From Diaphorobacter sp. HDW4A (lineage in GTDB: Bacteria; Pseudomonadota; Gammaproteobacteria; Burkholderiales; Burkholderiaceae_C), in NCBI RefSeq assembly GCF_011305995.1, contig NZ_CP049910.1:4960001-5024000 (forward strand): 64,000 bases of DNA, written 5' to 3'. The notes beneath the pieces are model-generated. The model worked only from the letters and a program-made list of their open reading frames with translations. It was not told the DNA's origin and ran no database searches. How positions within the stretch are numbered: position 1 is the first letter of the stretch; every line of letters begins with the position of its first letter. Below are positions 1-8,241 of this stretch, piece by piece. A program made the position numbers and the translations under genes.

Positions 1-517
1 GTATCAAGCTCAGTAACGCAGCGCTAGCGATCGTGCTCGATGTGCATCTACTTCACCAGCGAGAAAATCCAAAGTGAGTCTTTGTTCGCTACAAAGGCTG
101 CACTCAAGGCATCACCATGATGTTCTGCGTCGCCGATCCGAACATGCATGACTCGGTGGATTAGAGTAGTAAGTCGATGCCCTGCCGACGGTAGGTGGCC
201 AGCGGGGCCGGCCAAGCTGGCGGCCCGGAAAATTGCATGCTGACAAGGGCTACGGACCGTGTTCACCTCATATGCAGAGGAATCAATGATCGCGTCGCGC
301 GCAAGGGATCGAGCGAAATGACCGCCTCGGGCGCCATCGATGGGTGGTTGAGCGCACCCATGCCTGGCTGGCCGCCTTAGGCGAGCTGTGCACTCGCTTT
401 GAGCGAAGCATTGATATTCATGTCGCTTGGCACTCCTTGGCCTGCTGTGTCATTTGCTTGCGCTCATTGGCAGCGTTTTGTTAGCTACTCTTAGAGGTTG
501 ACATAGGTGGCCCTCCA
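1..517. other. Region without a recognised gene, left edge
   Basis: Downstream of the relaxase gene. Only short open frames (about 60-72 codons) occur, with no recognisable motif or convincing ribosome binding site. A gene cut by the window edge cannot be excluded. Confidence 0.4.
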
Positions 518-2497
518 TCAAACGAAGGGGCCGCGTTGCCGACCAATCTCCCAGGACACTACGCCGCCGCGCATCTTTGCAGCTATCTGCTGTCCCAGCC
601 GCTGCTCGATCACCGGCTTCCACGGCACTAGGCTGAATCCCATTGTGTCCTCGAGCATGGCATAGCGCCCGCTGGCGAGCATGACGGAGCGCCTGTAAAT
701 GCCCGCCACGCGCAGCCCGTCAGCCAAGGGCCGATGCTCCAGACCCGCCTCGGCGGCAATGTCCTTCGCGGCTTGCGCCAGTTCCTGGTTGCGCAGCGTA
801 CCCAGCAGGTTGCGCGCCAGGATCACGCGCTGCCCGCGCCGCTCGGCCAGTCCCTGTTCGGTCAGGAAGTCGACGCGCTGCTGCATGGCCTGCTTGGCAT
901 CGCTGCCAAAGCCCAGATCGCCCAGCCCTTTGCCGCCGCCGATCAGTTGCTGATCGAGCCAGGTGGTTCCGATCACGCGGGCCTGCCGCTCGACGGGCAG
1001 ATGCGATTTCAGCTCCACAGCCACACCGCCCCGGCGCTGTGCGTCGTACTGGCACCCACGCTCCGGCAAGTCGTCTGGCACCTTCCATAGACCTTCGGCC
1101 ACACGTTCCACAATGCCTGCGCGGCGCAAGGCTTCCAGCCGGCGGACGTGGGTTGCCACCACCTCTTGCGGATCACGGCCGGGCCCGGCCTGGCCTTGGG
1201 CGATGGCAAGGTGATGGTCGGTGCGATACAGGCCACTGCTCGCCAGCGCGGCGATATTCCTGTCGGCAGCGCGCACGTCGGCCGATCCCTTCACCTCCAC
1301 AACGGCGCCGGCCGGGTAGTTTGCCAGCTCGTCACGGGCATTCAGCACGACGTAGTGGGCCTTGCCGTCCACGCCGTCGATGACCAAGTAGCCCCGGTCG
1401 TGCAATTCGTCGGCCAGCCCTTTCGCGGCGACACGCCCGACGATCGAGCGGCCATCATCCCCTGGCTCGAACACCGCCAGTTCGCGCGATTCGCCGCTCA
1501 TGGCCCGCTGCATGGTACGGATGATGTCCCCACGCTCACCCAGGGCTCGCAAGGTCTTCTCGGCATCGGCATGGATGGCCCAGGTGCCGAGCTGCACTTC
1601 ATCGGCCAGGCCCAGCCGCTGCAAGCGCTGCAGGCGGCCGATCAACAGCAGGCGCTGGCGTTGCAATCTCGGCTCGTTGAGCCGTTCGACATGCACTAGG
1701 CCATCGTCACCCAGCTCGCGCTTGAGCGTGCGATCCAGGCTTGTCCATCGCTCTTGCTCTACCTCGTGCCGCAAGGTCTGCTGGATCTCCAGCTCGGTGC
1801 GCGGCCCCAGCCATTCGGTCGCCAGCTCGGCTGCGCGATGGCGGAACCCATCGGTGATGTAGTCGCCCGCGATGATGAGGTCTTTGCCCGTGTCGTCGCG
1901 CCCGCGCACGATCAGGTGGGTGTGCGGGTTGTCGGTGTTCCAGTGATCGACCGCCACCCATTCCAACCGCGTGCCCAGGTCGGCTTCCATGCGGCCCATC
2001 GAGTGCCGCGTGTAGGTGTGGAGGTCTTCCAGCTCGGCGCCGTCCTCGGGCGAGACGATGAAGCGGAAGTGATGCCGATCATCGGCGCAGCGTTCCTTGA
2101 AGGCGTCGAGGTCGGCGGCATCGGTCTGCGGCCCATAGGCCCGGCCCGGTTCACCATCACGGCCTACGCCGTCGCGCTCGACGTAGCGCAGATGCTTGGC
2201 GAGCGACTGCGGGCTGGCCCGCTGCTGGTTCACCAGCAAAGTCTTGATGGTCACGCGCCGCGACATGGGCGTGAGCTTCGCGCCCGCGAAGCGCGCCGCC
2301 GTGTGGCCGCGCCCCAGGCGCGATCCGGGCCGCTGGCCGGTGATCTTGCCGCCGCCAGCCGATGCCGGACGACGCACCGAGGACTTGCCGCTGCTGGCCT
2401 TGCCGGTCTGCTGGAGCACCTTGGCGATGAAGCCCTGACCCCGGCTCTTCGGGGCAGTGGGACGGATGCGGAAATCGTCATCGCGGCGCTTGGTCAT
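518..2497 (-). CDS. Relaxase/mobilisation protein with DUF3363 (RlxS/VirD2-like)
   Basis: A 659-residue conjugative relaxase expected to nick the element at oriT and pilot the single strand into the recipient. A basic, Ser/Gly/Arg-rich N-terminus (about 1-80) precedes the catalytic domain. The three-histidine metal motif is visible as H185 and the pair in NPHTHLIVRG (H192, H194). A likely active-site region with a tyrosine lies at HLRYVERDG (102-110), and RHHFRFIVSP (141-150) is typical of the family. The C-terminal half matches the DUF3363 extension of Tn4371-type RlxS relaxases. It lies downstream of traF with 448 noncoding bases between. The start ATG at 2497 is followed by the basic MTKRRDDDFRIRP typical of these proteins. 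Confidence 0.92.
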   Translation of the reverse strand: MTKRRDDDFRIRPTAPKSRGQGFIAKVLQQTGKASSGKSSVRRPASAGGGKITGQRPGSRLGRGHTAARFAGAKLTPMSRRVTIKTLLVNQQRASPQSLAKHLRYVERDGVGRDGEPGRAYGPQTDAADLDAFKERCADDRHHFRFIVSPEDGAELEDLHTYTRHSMGRMEADLGTRLEWVAVDHWNTDNPHTHLIVRGRDDTGKDLIIAGDYITDGFRHRAAELATEWLGPRTELEIQQTLRHEVEQERWTSLDRTLKRELGDDGLVHVERLNEPRLQRQRLLLIGRLQRLQRLGLADEVQLGTWAIHADAEKTLRALGERGDIIRTMQRAMSGESRELAVFEPGDDGRSIVGRVAAKGLADELHDRGYLVIDGVDGKAHYVVLNARDELANYPAGAVVEVKGSADVRAADRNIAALASSGLYRTDHHLAIAQGQAGPGRDPQEVVATHVRRLEALRRAGIVERVAEGLWKVPDDLPERGCQYDAQRRGGVAVELKSHLPVERQARVIGTTWLDQQLIGGGKGLGDLGFGSDAKQAMQQRVDFLTEQGLAERRGQRVILARNLLGTLRNQELAQAAKDIAAEAGLEHRPLADGLRVAGIYRRSVMLASGRYAMLEDTMGFSLVPWKPVIEQRLGQQIAAKMRGGVVSWEIGRQRGPFV

Positions 2498-2945
2498 GGC
2501 TGCATCCCTTGAAAGCTATGGCGTAGGCCGTCGTGCGAAGCACGCGGACATGCCCGCATTGGTGCGAGCCTCGCGCGCCCAGCGGCACGGCGGCGAAGCC
2601 GCTGCGTGCCACACCACCCCCACGTGCAGACTGGCTTTGCGGGCCGACAGGTGCCGCTCCCTTTTGTCTTGCCTTCCGCCTTTGCCTCCCGCTCGCGCTC
2701 CCGGCAGCGGCGGCCCGGTGGCGCTGCGCTGCAGGCAGCCAGCGCCCCGGCGAACGCGTCCAGGGCCACCGGCCCGGCGCGTTCGAGGCAAGACGCCTGC
2801 ACGTGAGAGAGCAGCGTGAAGTGCAGCGCCCAAGCCGCAGGATGGGCGCTTGCACTGCACGCGCGACGACAGGTTGAATGCCACCGGATCGACACGTCCG
2901 ATGGCACGACAAGATGCACGGTGACGTGCAGCGAGTCGGCGGTCA
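2498..2945. other. Noncoding region upstream of the relaxase, candidate oriT
   Basis: 448 bases between traF and the relaxase with no credible gene. Small inverted repeats are present, for example CGTGC-gaa-GCACG at 2532-2544 just upstream of the relaxase start. oriT often lies beside the relaxase gene, so this is the natural place to look, but I see no nic motif I can assign with certainty. Confidence 0.35.
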
Positions 2946-3566
2946 TCATGGGCGTTTCTCCAGCCAGACCGGGTGCGCCACGCCGATCACGGCGGATGCG
3001 CTGACCGGCCCGAAGTACCGGCTGTCGAACGACGCCGGATTAGTGACGCTGAGCAGGAACAGCTCGCCCGGCTGAAGCTGCCTGCACTGCGGCCAGGACG
3101 GCAGCAGACGGCCCAGCCGATCGGCAGGCAGCACGGCGGCCGAAGGCACGCCGTCGACGCGGACGCTGCCGCCCGCGACGCAAACCTCCTGCGGTGCAAT
3201 GGCGCCCACGCGCTTGAGCAGCGGCACACGTGTCGGCAAGTAGCCACGCTGCGCAGCCAGCGCGGCGGCGTCTGCCGGCAAGCGGGTCAGGACGATGCTG
3301 CCGACGTGCACTGACGGCGGTAGTGGACGGAGTAGCGAGCCCGCCCCCGGAGCGGGCGGATCGAGCGGATCGATGCGATACCAACCGACCGCCACGCTGT
3401 CGGACGGGTTGTAGGTCAGGCGCGGCAGCGGATGCACGAAGGACGCCCAGGCCAGCGCAGCGAGGCCGCAGGCGGCGAGGCCTGCGAGCACGATGCGAGC
3501 GCGCTGACGTGAGCGAGTGTGCGAGCGAGGACGCGGCACGGTGCCAGTGGTGGAAACGGCTGTCAT
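2946..3566 (-). CDS. traF: TraF-type conjugal transfer signal peptidase (S26)
   Basis: A 206-residue S26-family serine peptidase of the RP4 TraF type, which matures and cyclises the conjugative pilin TrbC. One N-terminal transmembrane segment (about 24-43, LAACGLAALAWASF) anchors it. The catalytic serine is in NPSDSVAVGWYRI (about 57-65), and the general-base lysine is probably in PLLKRVGAIAPQ. The near-C-terminal FDSRYFGPV is the conserved SRYFG box. The open frame extends upstream, but the start at 3566 is chosen because it overlaps the DUF2840 stop by four bases (ATGA). The pilin gene is not in the window. Confidence 0.9.
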   Translation of the reverse strand: MTAVSTTGTVPRPRSHTRSRQRARIVLAGLAACGLAALAWASFVHPLPRLTYNPSDSVAVGWYRIDPLDPPAPGAGSLLRPLPPSVHVGSIVLTRLPADAAALAAQRGYLPTRVPLLKRVGAIAPQEVCVAGGSVRVDGVPSAAVLPADRLGRLLPSWPQCRQLQPGELFLLSVTNPASFDSRYFGPVSASAVIGVAHPVWLEKRP

Positions 3567-4120
3567 GGCAGCGCCCTCCCGGTCAGCCATGCGGCGTGCC
3601 GCTCGGCGGTGTATTCGGGCAGCGGCAGGCGCGCGGCGAGCCGGTTGGCGAGCGTGCGCCAGTACGCGGGCGAGACGGCAACGGGTGCGATGCCCAGCGC
3701 CTCGATGGCGTCGATGCGCTCCAGCACGGCGCGCACTTGCCCCTCGCCCTCGGCATGCAGCAGGAGGCGCGCGCCCGGCTGCACGCCGGGGATGCGCTGC
3801 GCGCCATCCAGCGGCGTGCATGCCTGCATCACCATGAGCTGCCAGCGCACGGTGCCGTAGTCGTTGGCTTGCCAGCGGATGCGGCAGAACAGCGCGCCCG
3901 GCAGGAACACCGCGCTGCGCCGCCAGCGGTCGAGCTGGTGCGTGCGCGCGGGTTCGCCGAAGCGCAGGTAGAGCTTGAAACGGGCCTCGATGTAGGCCAG
4001 CGCCACGCGCGTCAGCGGCGCGCTGGTCGGCTGGCCGCAAGGCGCGATGAATGATGGCTGCGGCGCAGCCGTGGCCGCGTCAGCGGCAGGCTCGCAGGCC
4101 GGCGAAGTGGATGCGGTCAT
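3563..4120 (-). CDS. DUF2840 family protein
   Basis: A 185-residue protein matching DUF2840, a family found almost only beside traF and parA in Tn4371-like elements; its role is unknown. Visible family features are the TRVALAYIEARFKLYLRFGEPA segment region (about 38-58), a GALFCRIRWQANDYGT block and an arginine/histidine-rich C-terminus. No signal peptide or membrane span is seen. It overlaps the ParA-partner gene upstream by four bases and traF downstream by four bases, so it is probably translated in a coupled parA-X-DUF2840-traF series. Function is unassigned. Confidence 0.85.
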   Translation of the reverse strand: MTASTSPACEPAADAATAAPQPSFIAPCGQPTSAPLTRVALAYIEARFKLYLRFGEPARTHQLDRWRRSAVFLPGALFCRIRWQANDYGTVRWQLMVMQACTPLDGAQRIPGVQPGARLLLHAEGEGQVRAVLERIDAIEALGIAPVAVSPAYWRTLANRLAARLPLPEYTAERHAAWLTGRALP

Positions 4121-4389
4121 GGTGTGTTCTCCCTGCGTTGCTCAGGAAACTCCCGTTCCAGCAGGCCGCGCAGCAGGTCGGCCACCGTCACGCCCTGCGT
4201 GAAGGCCGAGACCTTGATGCGCGAGCGCATGGCAGGCGTGATGTCGAGGGTCAGGCGTGCCGTATAGACATCGCCTTTCTGGAGGTCGTCGGCGCTACCC
4301 TCGCGAATCCACGCCTCGGCGTGAGGATTCGCGGGCGGTCGGGCGCCGATGCCGACGCGCTTGCTGCTGGACGTGTTGCCGTTGCTCAT
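4117..4389 (-). CDS. Small ParA-operon protein, probable DNA-binding partition partner
   Basis: A 90-residue protein encoded directly after parA with an ATGA overlap. After a flexible polar N-terminus the second half (about 41-85) has the pattern of a small ribbon-helix-helix protein: VYTARLTLDITPAMRSRIK, then a helical VTVADLLRGLLEREF. RHH proteins of this size are common centromere-binding partners of ParA. This is inference from size, position and pattern. The longer open frame in this phase starts inside parA and is not used. ATG at 4389 was chosen for the overlap with the parA stop. Confidence 0.7.
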   Translation of the reverse strand: MSNGNTSSSKRVGIGARPPANPHAEAWIREGSADDLQKGDVYTARLTLDITPAMRSRIKVSAFTQGVTVADLLRGLLEREFPEQRRENTP

Positions 4390-5024
4390 GTCGGCCACCG
4401 CAGCAGTTCGTCCACCAGCGCGGTGACTTCGCGGGCGGCGGCGCTGTCCGGCGCCGTCTCGCGTGCAAGCCGGCCAGCGGCCACGCTGTCGGCGAACACG
4501 ATGCGTTGATGCACTTCCGCGCGCAGCGCCGGAAGCGGCTGGTCGGCGAGCGCCTGACGCGCTTCGCGCCCGATCACCGTGGTGCTGACGCGCCGGTTGA
4601 TGACGAAGGCTGCGCGGAGCTGCGGCCGGAAGACTTGCGCCTCGCGGATCAGCGCCACCATCTCGGCGCTGGCCCACAGGTCGTAGGGACTGGGCTGTAC
4701 CGGGATCAGCACCCGCTCGGCCGCCAGGAGCGCAGAGCGCGCCAGCGCTGCGATCCTGGGCGGCCCATCGATGACGACGTGATCGGCCCGTCTGGCGAGT
4801 TCTGGTGCTTCCTGGTGCAGGGTTTCGCGAGCGAGGCCCACGGCGCTGAACAGCCGTGGCAAGCCTTGCTGGCTTCTGCGCTGCGTCCAGTCCAGCGATG
4901 AACCTTGCGGATCGGCATCCAGCAGCACGACGTGCTGGCCGCGCATCGCCAACTCGCCGGCGATGTGGGTGGCGAGCGTGGTCTTGCCCACGCCGCCTTT
5001 CTGGTTGAGCAGCGCGACGATCAT
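4386..5024 (-). CDS. parA: ParA family partition ATPase
   Basis: A 212-residue Walker-type ParA/MinD-superfamily ATPase. The deviant Walker A motif NQKGGVGKTTLATHIA is at about residues 7-22, the Walker A' region is VVLLDADPQGSSLDW, and the Walker B-like segment is VVIDGPPR. It should segregate the element when it exists as a replicating circle. The frame is open further upstream, but ATG at 5024 is preceded by GGAGGG at a 7-base spacing and places the family-typical MIVALLNQKGG at the N-terminus. It is followed by overlapping small partner, DUF2840 and traF genes and lies next to the iterons and repA, forming a plasmid-like maintenance module. Confidence 0.92.
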   Translation of the reverse strand: MIVALLNQKGGVGKTTLATHIAGELAMRGQHVVLLDADPQGSSLDWTQRRSQQGLPRLFSAVGLARETLHQEAPELARRADHVVIDGPPRIAALARSALLAAERVLIPVQPSPYDLWASAEMVALIREAQVFRPQLRAAFVINRRVSTTVIGREARQALADQPLPALRAEVHQRIVFADSVAAGRLARETAPDSAAAREVTALVDELLRWPT

Positions 5025-5102
5025 GGCCTGGCCCTCCGCGTTGGAAAGCCCGGCCGTTGCTGCTGCGTTTCTGCCTGCGCGGCGGTTGTCCACCGAGGCG
5101 CG

Positions 5103-5292
5103 GCGCTTCTACTAAAAGTTAGAGCATTTAAGTTAGGGAAGTTAAGACAGGCCGAAACCCGCGCCAGCATTGGCTTGGCGGGCGATGGACACGCCTGATA
5201 GCACGATAGTCCCACGCCTGATAGCACGAGACCTGGCACGCCTGATAGCACGAGCCCGTCCACAGGCTTCGCACCGTTTATCCCCGTGCCAG
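5103..5292. other. Candidate replication origin (oriV) between parA and repA
   Basis: This interval combines an AT-rich run (5111-5146) with AAGTTA repeated at 5116, 5130 and 5139, and three 16-bp iterons at 5191-5253, right downstream of repA. AT-rich unwinding sequence plus iterons plus an initiator gene is the usual make-up of a plasmid oriV. That the element replicates from here is inference. Confidence 0.6.
5191..5253. repeat. Three 16-bp iterons
   Basis: ACGCCTGATAGCACGA occurs exactly at 5191-5206, 5214-5229 and 5238-5253, with start-to-start spacing of 23 and 24 bases, roughly two helical turns. Regular spacing on one DNA face is what initiator-binding iterons show. The likely ligand is the RepA encoded just upstream. 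Confidence 0.85.
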
Positions 5293-5304
5293 TTACGGCA
5301 CGGG
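5283..5304 (-). terminator. Hairpin overlapping the repA stop
   Basis: A perfect 8-bp inverted repeat, CCCGTGCC-agttac-GGCACGGG, contains the repA stop codon in its loop. No T-run follows on the minus strand, so it may be a weak terminator or part of the origin. Confidence 0.4.
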
Positions 5305-6162
5305 ACGTACCGTGCGGAACGTCAGCAATTCGGCCCCGCCCATCCGCTCGATGCCCAGGACGTAGCCGGGCAGCGACTGCCGCCCCACCAGCGCGCGCAG
5401 GTCGCAGGCGAAGTCGTAGGGCTTGGCCGTGCTGCCCGACTTGCGGTGCAGATGCCGGAAGTCGAACTGCCAGCCGCCTGGCTGGTGACCGCCGTGCTTG
5501 CGCACCAGGCGGTACAGCCAGCGCTCGATGCCGCCCGTCAGCCGGAAATACCCCGCATCGATGGTCAGCACCAGTGCCGCATCCAGCACGCCGCCATAGA
5601 ACCAGTCCGGCAGAATCAGCTCGATGCCCAGCGGCGTGCCGCGGGCGTCGGCCAGCTCCTTCCACTCGTTGATCCACGAGAAGCGGTGCAGGCGCCTTCC
5701 TGTGGTCCCGCGGATCGACGTGGCCACCGTGGTGGACTGCAGGCGATCCAAGGCCGCCTTGAGGCGCTGGTAGTCGCGCAGCGACGTACCGCGCCCGATG
5801 AAGCGCAGGATCTCGTAGGGCGTGGCCTGCATCAGCCGCGACGGGCGCAGGCCCGCGTCGCGCGCTTCCACAATCTGGCTGGCGGCCCAGATCAGCACGT
5901 CCGCATCCCAGATCGTGGCGATGCCGTGCTCCTGCGTGCCTTCCACCCGAATCGTCACGCCGCTGGTCTGAAAGTCGATCGGCGCCGTGCGCCGCGACTT
6001 GGCCAGCGAGAAGAACGGAAAGGCCATCAGGTCCTGGCTGTCGCGCGGCGCCATGTCGCCCGGCAAGGCGCGGAACAGGTCGAGCTGTTCGCGTTCTTGC
6101 CTGTGTTCCTGCAATAGCCGCTGCCGGGACGGCAGCGCAGGGCTGGACATGGCGAAGGCCAC
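5293..6162 (-). CDS. repA: Replication initiator protein A (RepA, PF10134 type)
   Basis: A 289-residue plasmid-type initiator. The family features are MAFPFFSLAKSRRTAPIDFQ (about 46-65), the winged-helix region around ATPYEILRFIGRGTSLRDYQRLKAALDRL, FSWINEWKELADARGTPLGI, and the C-terminal YRLVRKHGGHQ plus RHLHRKSGS. It would bind the iterons immediately downstream and load the replication machinery, so that the excised element can replicate. Met codons at 6162 and 6150 are both possible starts. The neighbour upstream is the HTH gene, 14 bases away, likely in the same transcript. Confidence 0.9.
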   Translation of the reverse strand: MAFAMSSPALPSRQRLLQEHRQEREQLDLFRALPGDMAPRDSQDLMAFPFFSLAKSRRTAPIDFQTSGVTIRVEGTQEHGIATIWDADVLIWAASQIVEARDAGLRPSRLMQATPYEILRFIGRGTSLRDYQRLKAALDRLQSTTVATSIRGTTGRRLHRFSWINEWKELADARGTPLGIELILPDWFYGGVLDAALVLTIDAGYFRLTGGIERWLYRLVRKHGGHQPGGWQFDFRHLHRKSGSTAKPYDFACDLRALVGRQSLPGYVLGIERMGGAELLTFRTVRPVP

Positions 6163-6176
6163 CCGCGCGCCAGCGA

Positions 6177-6467
6177 TCAGCGCGCACGGCTGTCCGCCGA
6201 ATGCTGCTCGGCGTATTCAGGATCGGACGTGCTCTCGAAGCTGCGTTCAGCGGCCCAGGCATCGAGGTCGGCCACGGCGTACATGACGCGGCGGCCGAAC
6301 TTGCGGAACTTGGGGCAGCCACCGAGCACGCGCTGCTTCTCCAGCGTGCGCGGCGAAAGCCGCAGGTAGTCGGCGGCTTCGTCATTGGTGAGATAGCGCT
6401 GCGGCTGCGCGGCAGCGGTCGAAGCAGTTGCGGGGGCGGCGGCAGGCCGCAAGGGAGCAGGACGCAT
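6177..6467 (-). CDS. AlpA/excisionase-like helix-turn-helix protein
   Basis: A 96-residue protein with a MerR/AlpA-like HTH: YLTNDEAADYLRLSPRTLEKQR then GRRVMYAVADLDAWAAER, the typical winged-helix arrangement for a small excisionase or plasmid regulator. The N-terminus is Ala/Pro-rich. A longer frame opens at 6512, but ATG at 6467 has GGAGG eight bases upstream and is the best start. It lies just before repA and after the DUF2285 gene, the standard place in this element family, where it may control repA or excision. Confidence 0.85.
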   Translation of the reverse strand: MRPAPLRPAAAPATASTAAAQPQRYLTNDEAADYLRLSPRTLEKQRVLGGCPKFRKFGRRVMYAVADLDAWAAERSFESTSDPEYAEQHSADSRAR

Positions 6468-6542
6468 GAGGTGTTCCTCCATAGCTTTCAAAGCTCCGGC
6501 CACACAGCGCAACCGGATGGAGGCAGTCTCAGAAAACGAAGC

Positions 6543-6597
6543 TCCGCTGCTCAGGGACGTTTTGCGCCCCCATCAAAACGTCCCTTCTCAAGCGGAG
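6543..6597. other. Large nested inverted repeat at the 3' end of the DUF2285 gene
   Basis: Outer arms CTCCGCT (6543-6549) and AGCGGAG (6591-6597) enclose a perfect 11-bp inner stem, GGGACGTTTTG (6554-6564) and CAAAACGTCCC (6574-6584), with a 9-base loop. It lies over the DUF2285 stop and upstream of the HTH/repA genes. It may be an attenuator, a protein site or a processing hairpin. Confidence 0.6.
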
Positions 6598-7324
6598 GAA
6601 GCTGTGCTAGGCGGCGATAGCCGCCGCGCATCAGCGCATTGCCCCGGCGCGCCAAGCGGCGCACGCGGGCGCGCAGGTCGCCATCGGCGTGCCAGTCGGC
6701 CGCCACGGCGTCGGCGCCGAACAGCCCTTCGGCCACGTCGCGCAAGGACGCGCCCGCCAGGGTCGCGTCGAGCGCTTGCAAGGTGTGCAGCTCCAGCAGC
6801 GCCGCAGGCGGTGGCCGGGGCCGGGCCATCGGGGCCGGCGTATCAGGCACATGCGGAGCGCCACGGCCACGGTGGGCATAGGCGACCGCCATACCGTCCT
6901 CCAGTCCAGGCGCCAGCGCGAAGCGCGCGCAATGGCCAGGGCCGCGCGCGATCAGCGCTAGCCCTTTGCCGTCATGCAGCAGTTGCTTGTGGCCTGGAAT
7001 GCTCCAGAACTCGAAGGCCGCCGCCTCGGGCGGCGGATCGGCATCGGGATGGAGCTGCACCATGGCGTTGTGGCCAGGCAGCCAGGCCGGATGCGCGTCG
7101 CGCGCATCCAGGGCCGGGTCTTCCAGCAAGCGCATGCCCCAGCGGTGGGCCGCTTGCTGGCCATCCTGATGGGTTGGTCGCCGGCGATGGTGGCGCAGCC
7201 AGTCGAGCCGGTAGTCGGGATGGCGGCGCAGGTACTCCCAGGCTAGGGCGAGGGTGTCCAGGCACAGGACGTAGAGATAGGCGGCGGTTGGATACCAGTG
7301 CGCAAGGTGGTGCGGCTCGGCCAT
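6551..7324 (-). CDS. DUF6499/DUF2285 regulatory protein of the element
   Basis: A 257-residue protein of the type found next to the AlpA-like gene in Tn4371-like elements. The N-terminus (WYPTAAYLYVLCLDTLALAWEYLRRHPDY, about 10-38) matches the transcriptional-regulator-like DUF6499, and the C-terminal half (LLELHTLQALDATLAGASLRDVAEGLFG to RRLARRGNALMRGGYRRLA) matches DUF2285, with a likely DNA-binding helical pair. The middle (about 160-180) is Pro/Arg-rich. Expected role: control of element replication or transfer genes; the target is unknown. The last codons lie in the large inverted repeat at 6543-6597. Confidence 0.85.
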   Translation of the reverse strand: MAEPHHLAHWYPTAAYLYVLCLDTLALAWEYLRRHPDYRLDWLRHHRRRPTHQDGQQAAHRWGMRLLEDPALDARDAHPAWLPGHNAMVQLHPDADPPPEAAAFEFWSIPGHKQLLHDGKGLALIARGPGHCARFALAPGLEDGMAVAYAHRGRGAPHVPDTPAPMARPRPPPAALLELHTLQALDATLAGASLRDVAEGLFGADAVAADWHADGDLRARVRRLARRGNALMRGGYRRLAQLPPLEKGRFDGGAKRP

Positions 7325-7669
7325 GACACAAGCTCCCCTGAAATCGCAGGAAAGCCGTCACAGGTTTCGCACGCCAACGTCACCGCATCAAACTAGCATC
7401 CAATCGTGAATAATCTGGTCGATTAGTAACTTGCGTGTCAAGACGAAAAGCAATACCGTCTGTTGTGCGGATCGTCTTAATGCGACGGTGGCGCGCGAGG
7501 AAATGCCGCCTCCTGCGCCATCCACCGTGCCCCATGACGTGCGCTGCGTCATGGCCGGTTTCGCCAGAGTGGCACCGGTTTGGTGCAACAGTGCCGACTA
7601 AGACCTGACAGGTCTGGAACAAGACCGATATAGCCTCAATGCGCCCGACTTGGCCTAGGCGCGAACCGC
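7325..7669. other. Intergenic region between DUF2285 and DUF2958 genes
   Basis: 345 bases with no supported gene. It carries a small palindrome AGACCT-gac-AGGTCT (7601-7615) and GC-rich inverted segments. It probably holds the promoter for the minus-strand DUF2285-HTH-repA-parA-traF series; no clear -35/-10 pair is called. Confidence 0.4.
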
Positions 7670-8032
7670 TCAATCGAGGATGGAACCGTTCTCCTGGGCC
7701 AGCAGGGTGTACTCCGACAGCGTGCGGGCCGCCCGGAAATACCGATCCCGCATCACGGGCTGCCGGCGCGGCCCGACGATGGACGCGAGGTCGGACAGCT
7801 TGATCTCGCCCAGCTCGGGCATGCCGATCCCCAGGTCGATCAGGCCATAGGCCGTGTCGCCATCGGCTGGATTGAGCGAAGCCAGCAGCCAGGTGGCGTG
7901 CGCGTTCGGTGTGAAGAGCCGCACGACGGGCTGCGGGTCGATGGCCTGGCCAGCAGCACGGGCCTCGCCGTGCTCCAGCAGTTGCCTGCGCTCGTCCTCG
8001 GTGATGAGTCGGTCTACGTGTTGCCCCTTCAT
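7670..8032 (-). CDS. DUF2958 family protein, copy 1
   Basis: A 120-residue protein of DUF2958, common in conjugative elements and of unknown function. Family blocks are LITEDERRQLLEHGEA, PVVRLFTPNAHATWLLASLNPAD, AYGLIDLGIGMPELGEIKLSDLASI and the terminal RDRYFRAARTLSEYTLLA. A start at 8032 (MKGQHVDRL) gives the family length; the upstream extension of the frame is not conserved in type. It is divergent from the XRE regulator, and the palindromic operator between them suggests repression by it. A second paralogue lies at 20585-20935. Confidence 0.85.
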   Translation of the reverse strand: MKGQHVDRLITEDERRQLLEHGEARAAGQAIDPQPVVRLFTPNAHATWLLASLNPADGDTAYGLIDLGIGMPELGEIKLSDLASIVGPRRQPVMRDRYFRAARTLSEYTLLAQENGSILD

Positions 8033-8184
8033 TCGCACGAATCCGCCAAAGCGTGAAAGCACAGAGCCGCATCGGCGGGTTTGGTCAGAAGCACGCAAGC
8101 GGCTTTGCGCTTCTGTGCGAAGCCGCAGATACGGATTTCCGTAAAAGCACGAAAGCGGCAGACCGGCATAAGTGAACACTATAG

Positions 8185-8207
8185 ATTGTAGCCCTATAGG
8201 GCACAAT
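8185..8207. promoter_or_regulatory. Palindromic operator between DUF2958 and XRE genes
   Basis: The core GCCCTATAGGGC (8191-8202) is a perfect 12-bp palindrome flanked by ATTGT (8185-8189) and ACAAT (8203-8207), with one extra A on the left. It lies 35 bases before the TTG start of the XRE gene and upstream of the divergent DUF2958 gene. A dimeric XRE repressor is the natural ligand; binding is inference. Confidence 0.7.
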
Positions 8208-8241
8208 CGACTGTCATCTTGGATTTTGGGGAGATCCAGGG

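Noticed and set aside
2478..2949. Several overlapping open frames of 120-150 codons on both strands between relaxase and traF
   Set aside because: They occupy several phases at once in GC-rich DNA, match no family pattern and have no convincing ribosome binding site; treated as noncoding.
7380..8072. Minus-strand frame of 230 codons overlapping DUF2958
   Set aside because: It is a different phase of the DUF2958 gene and the intergenic region; arginine/alanine-rich shadow sequence without domain features.
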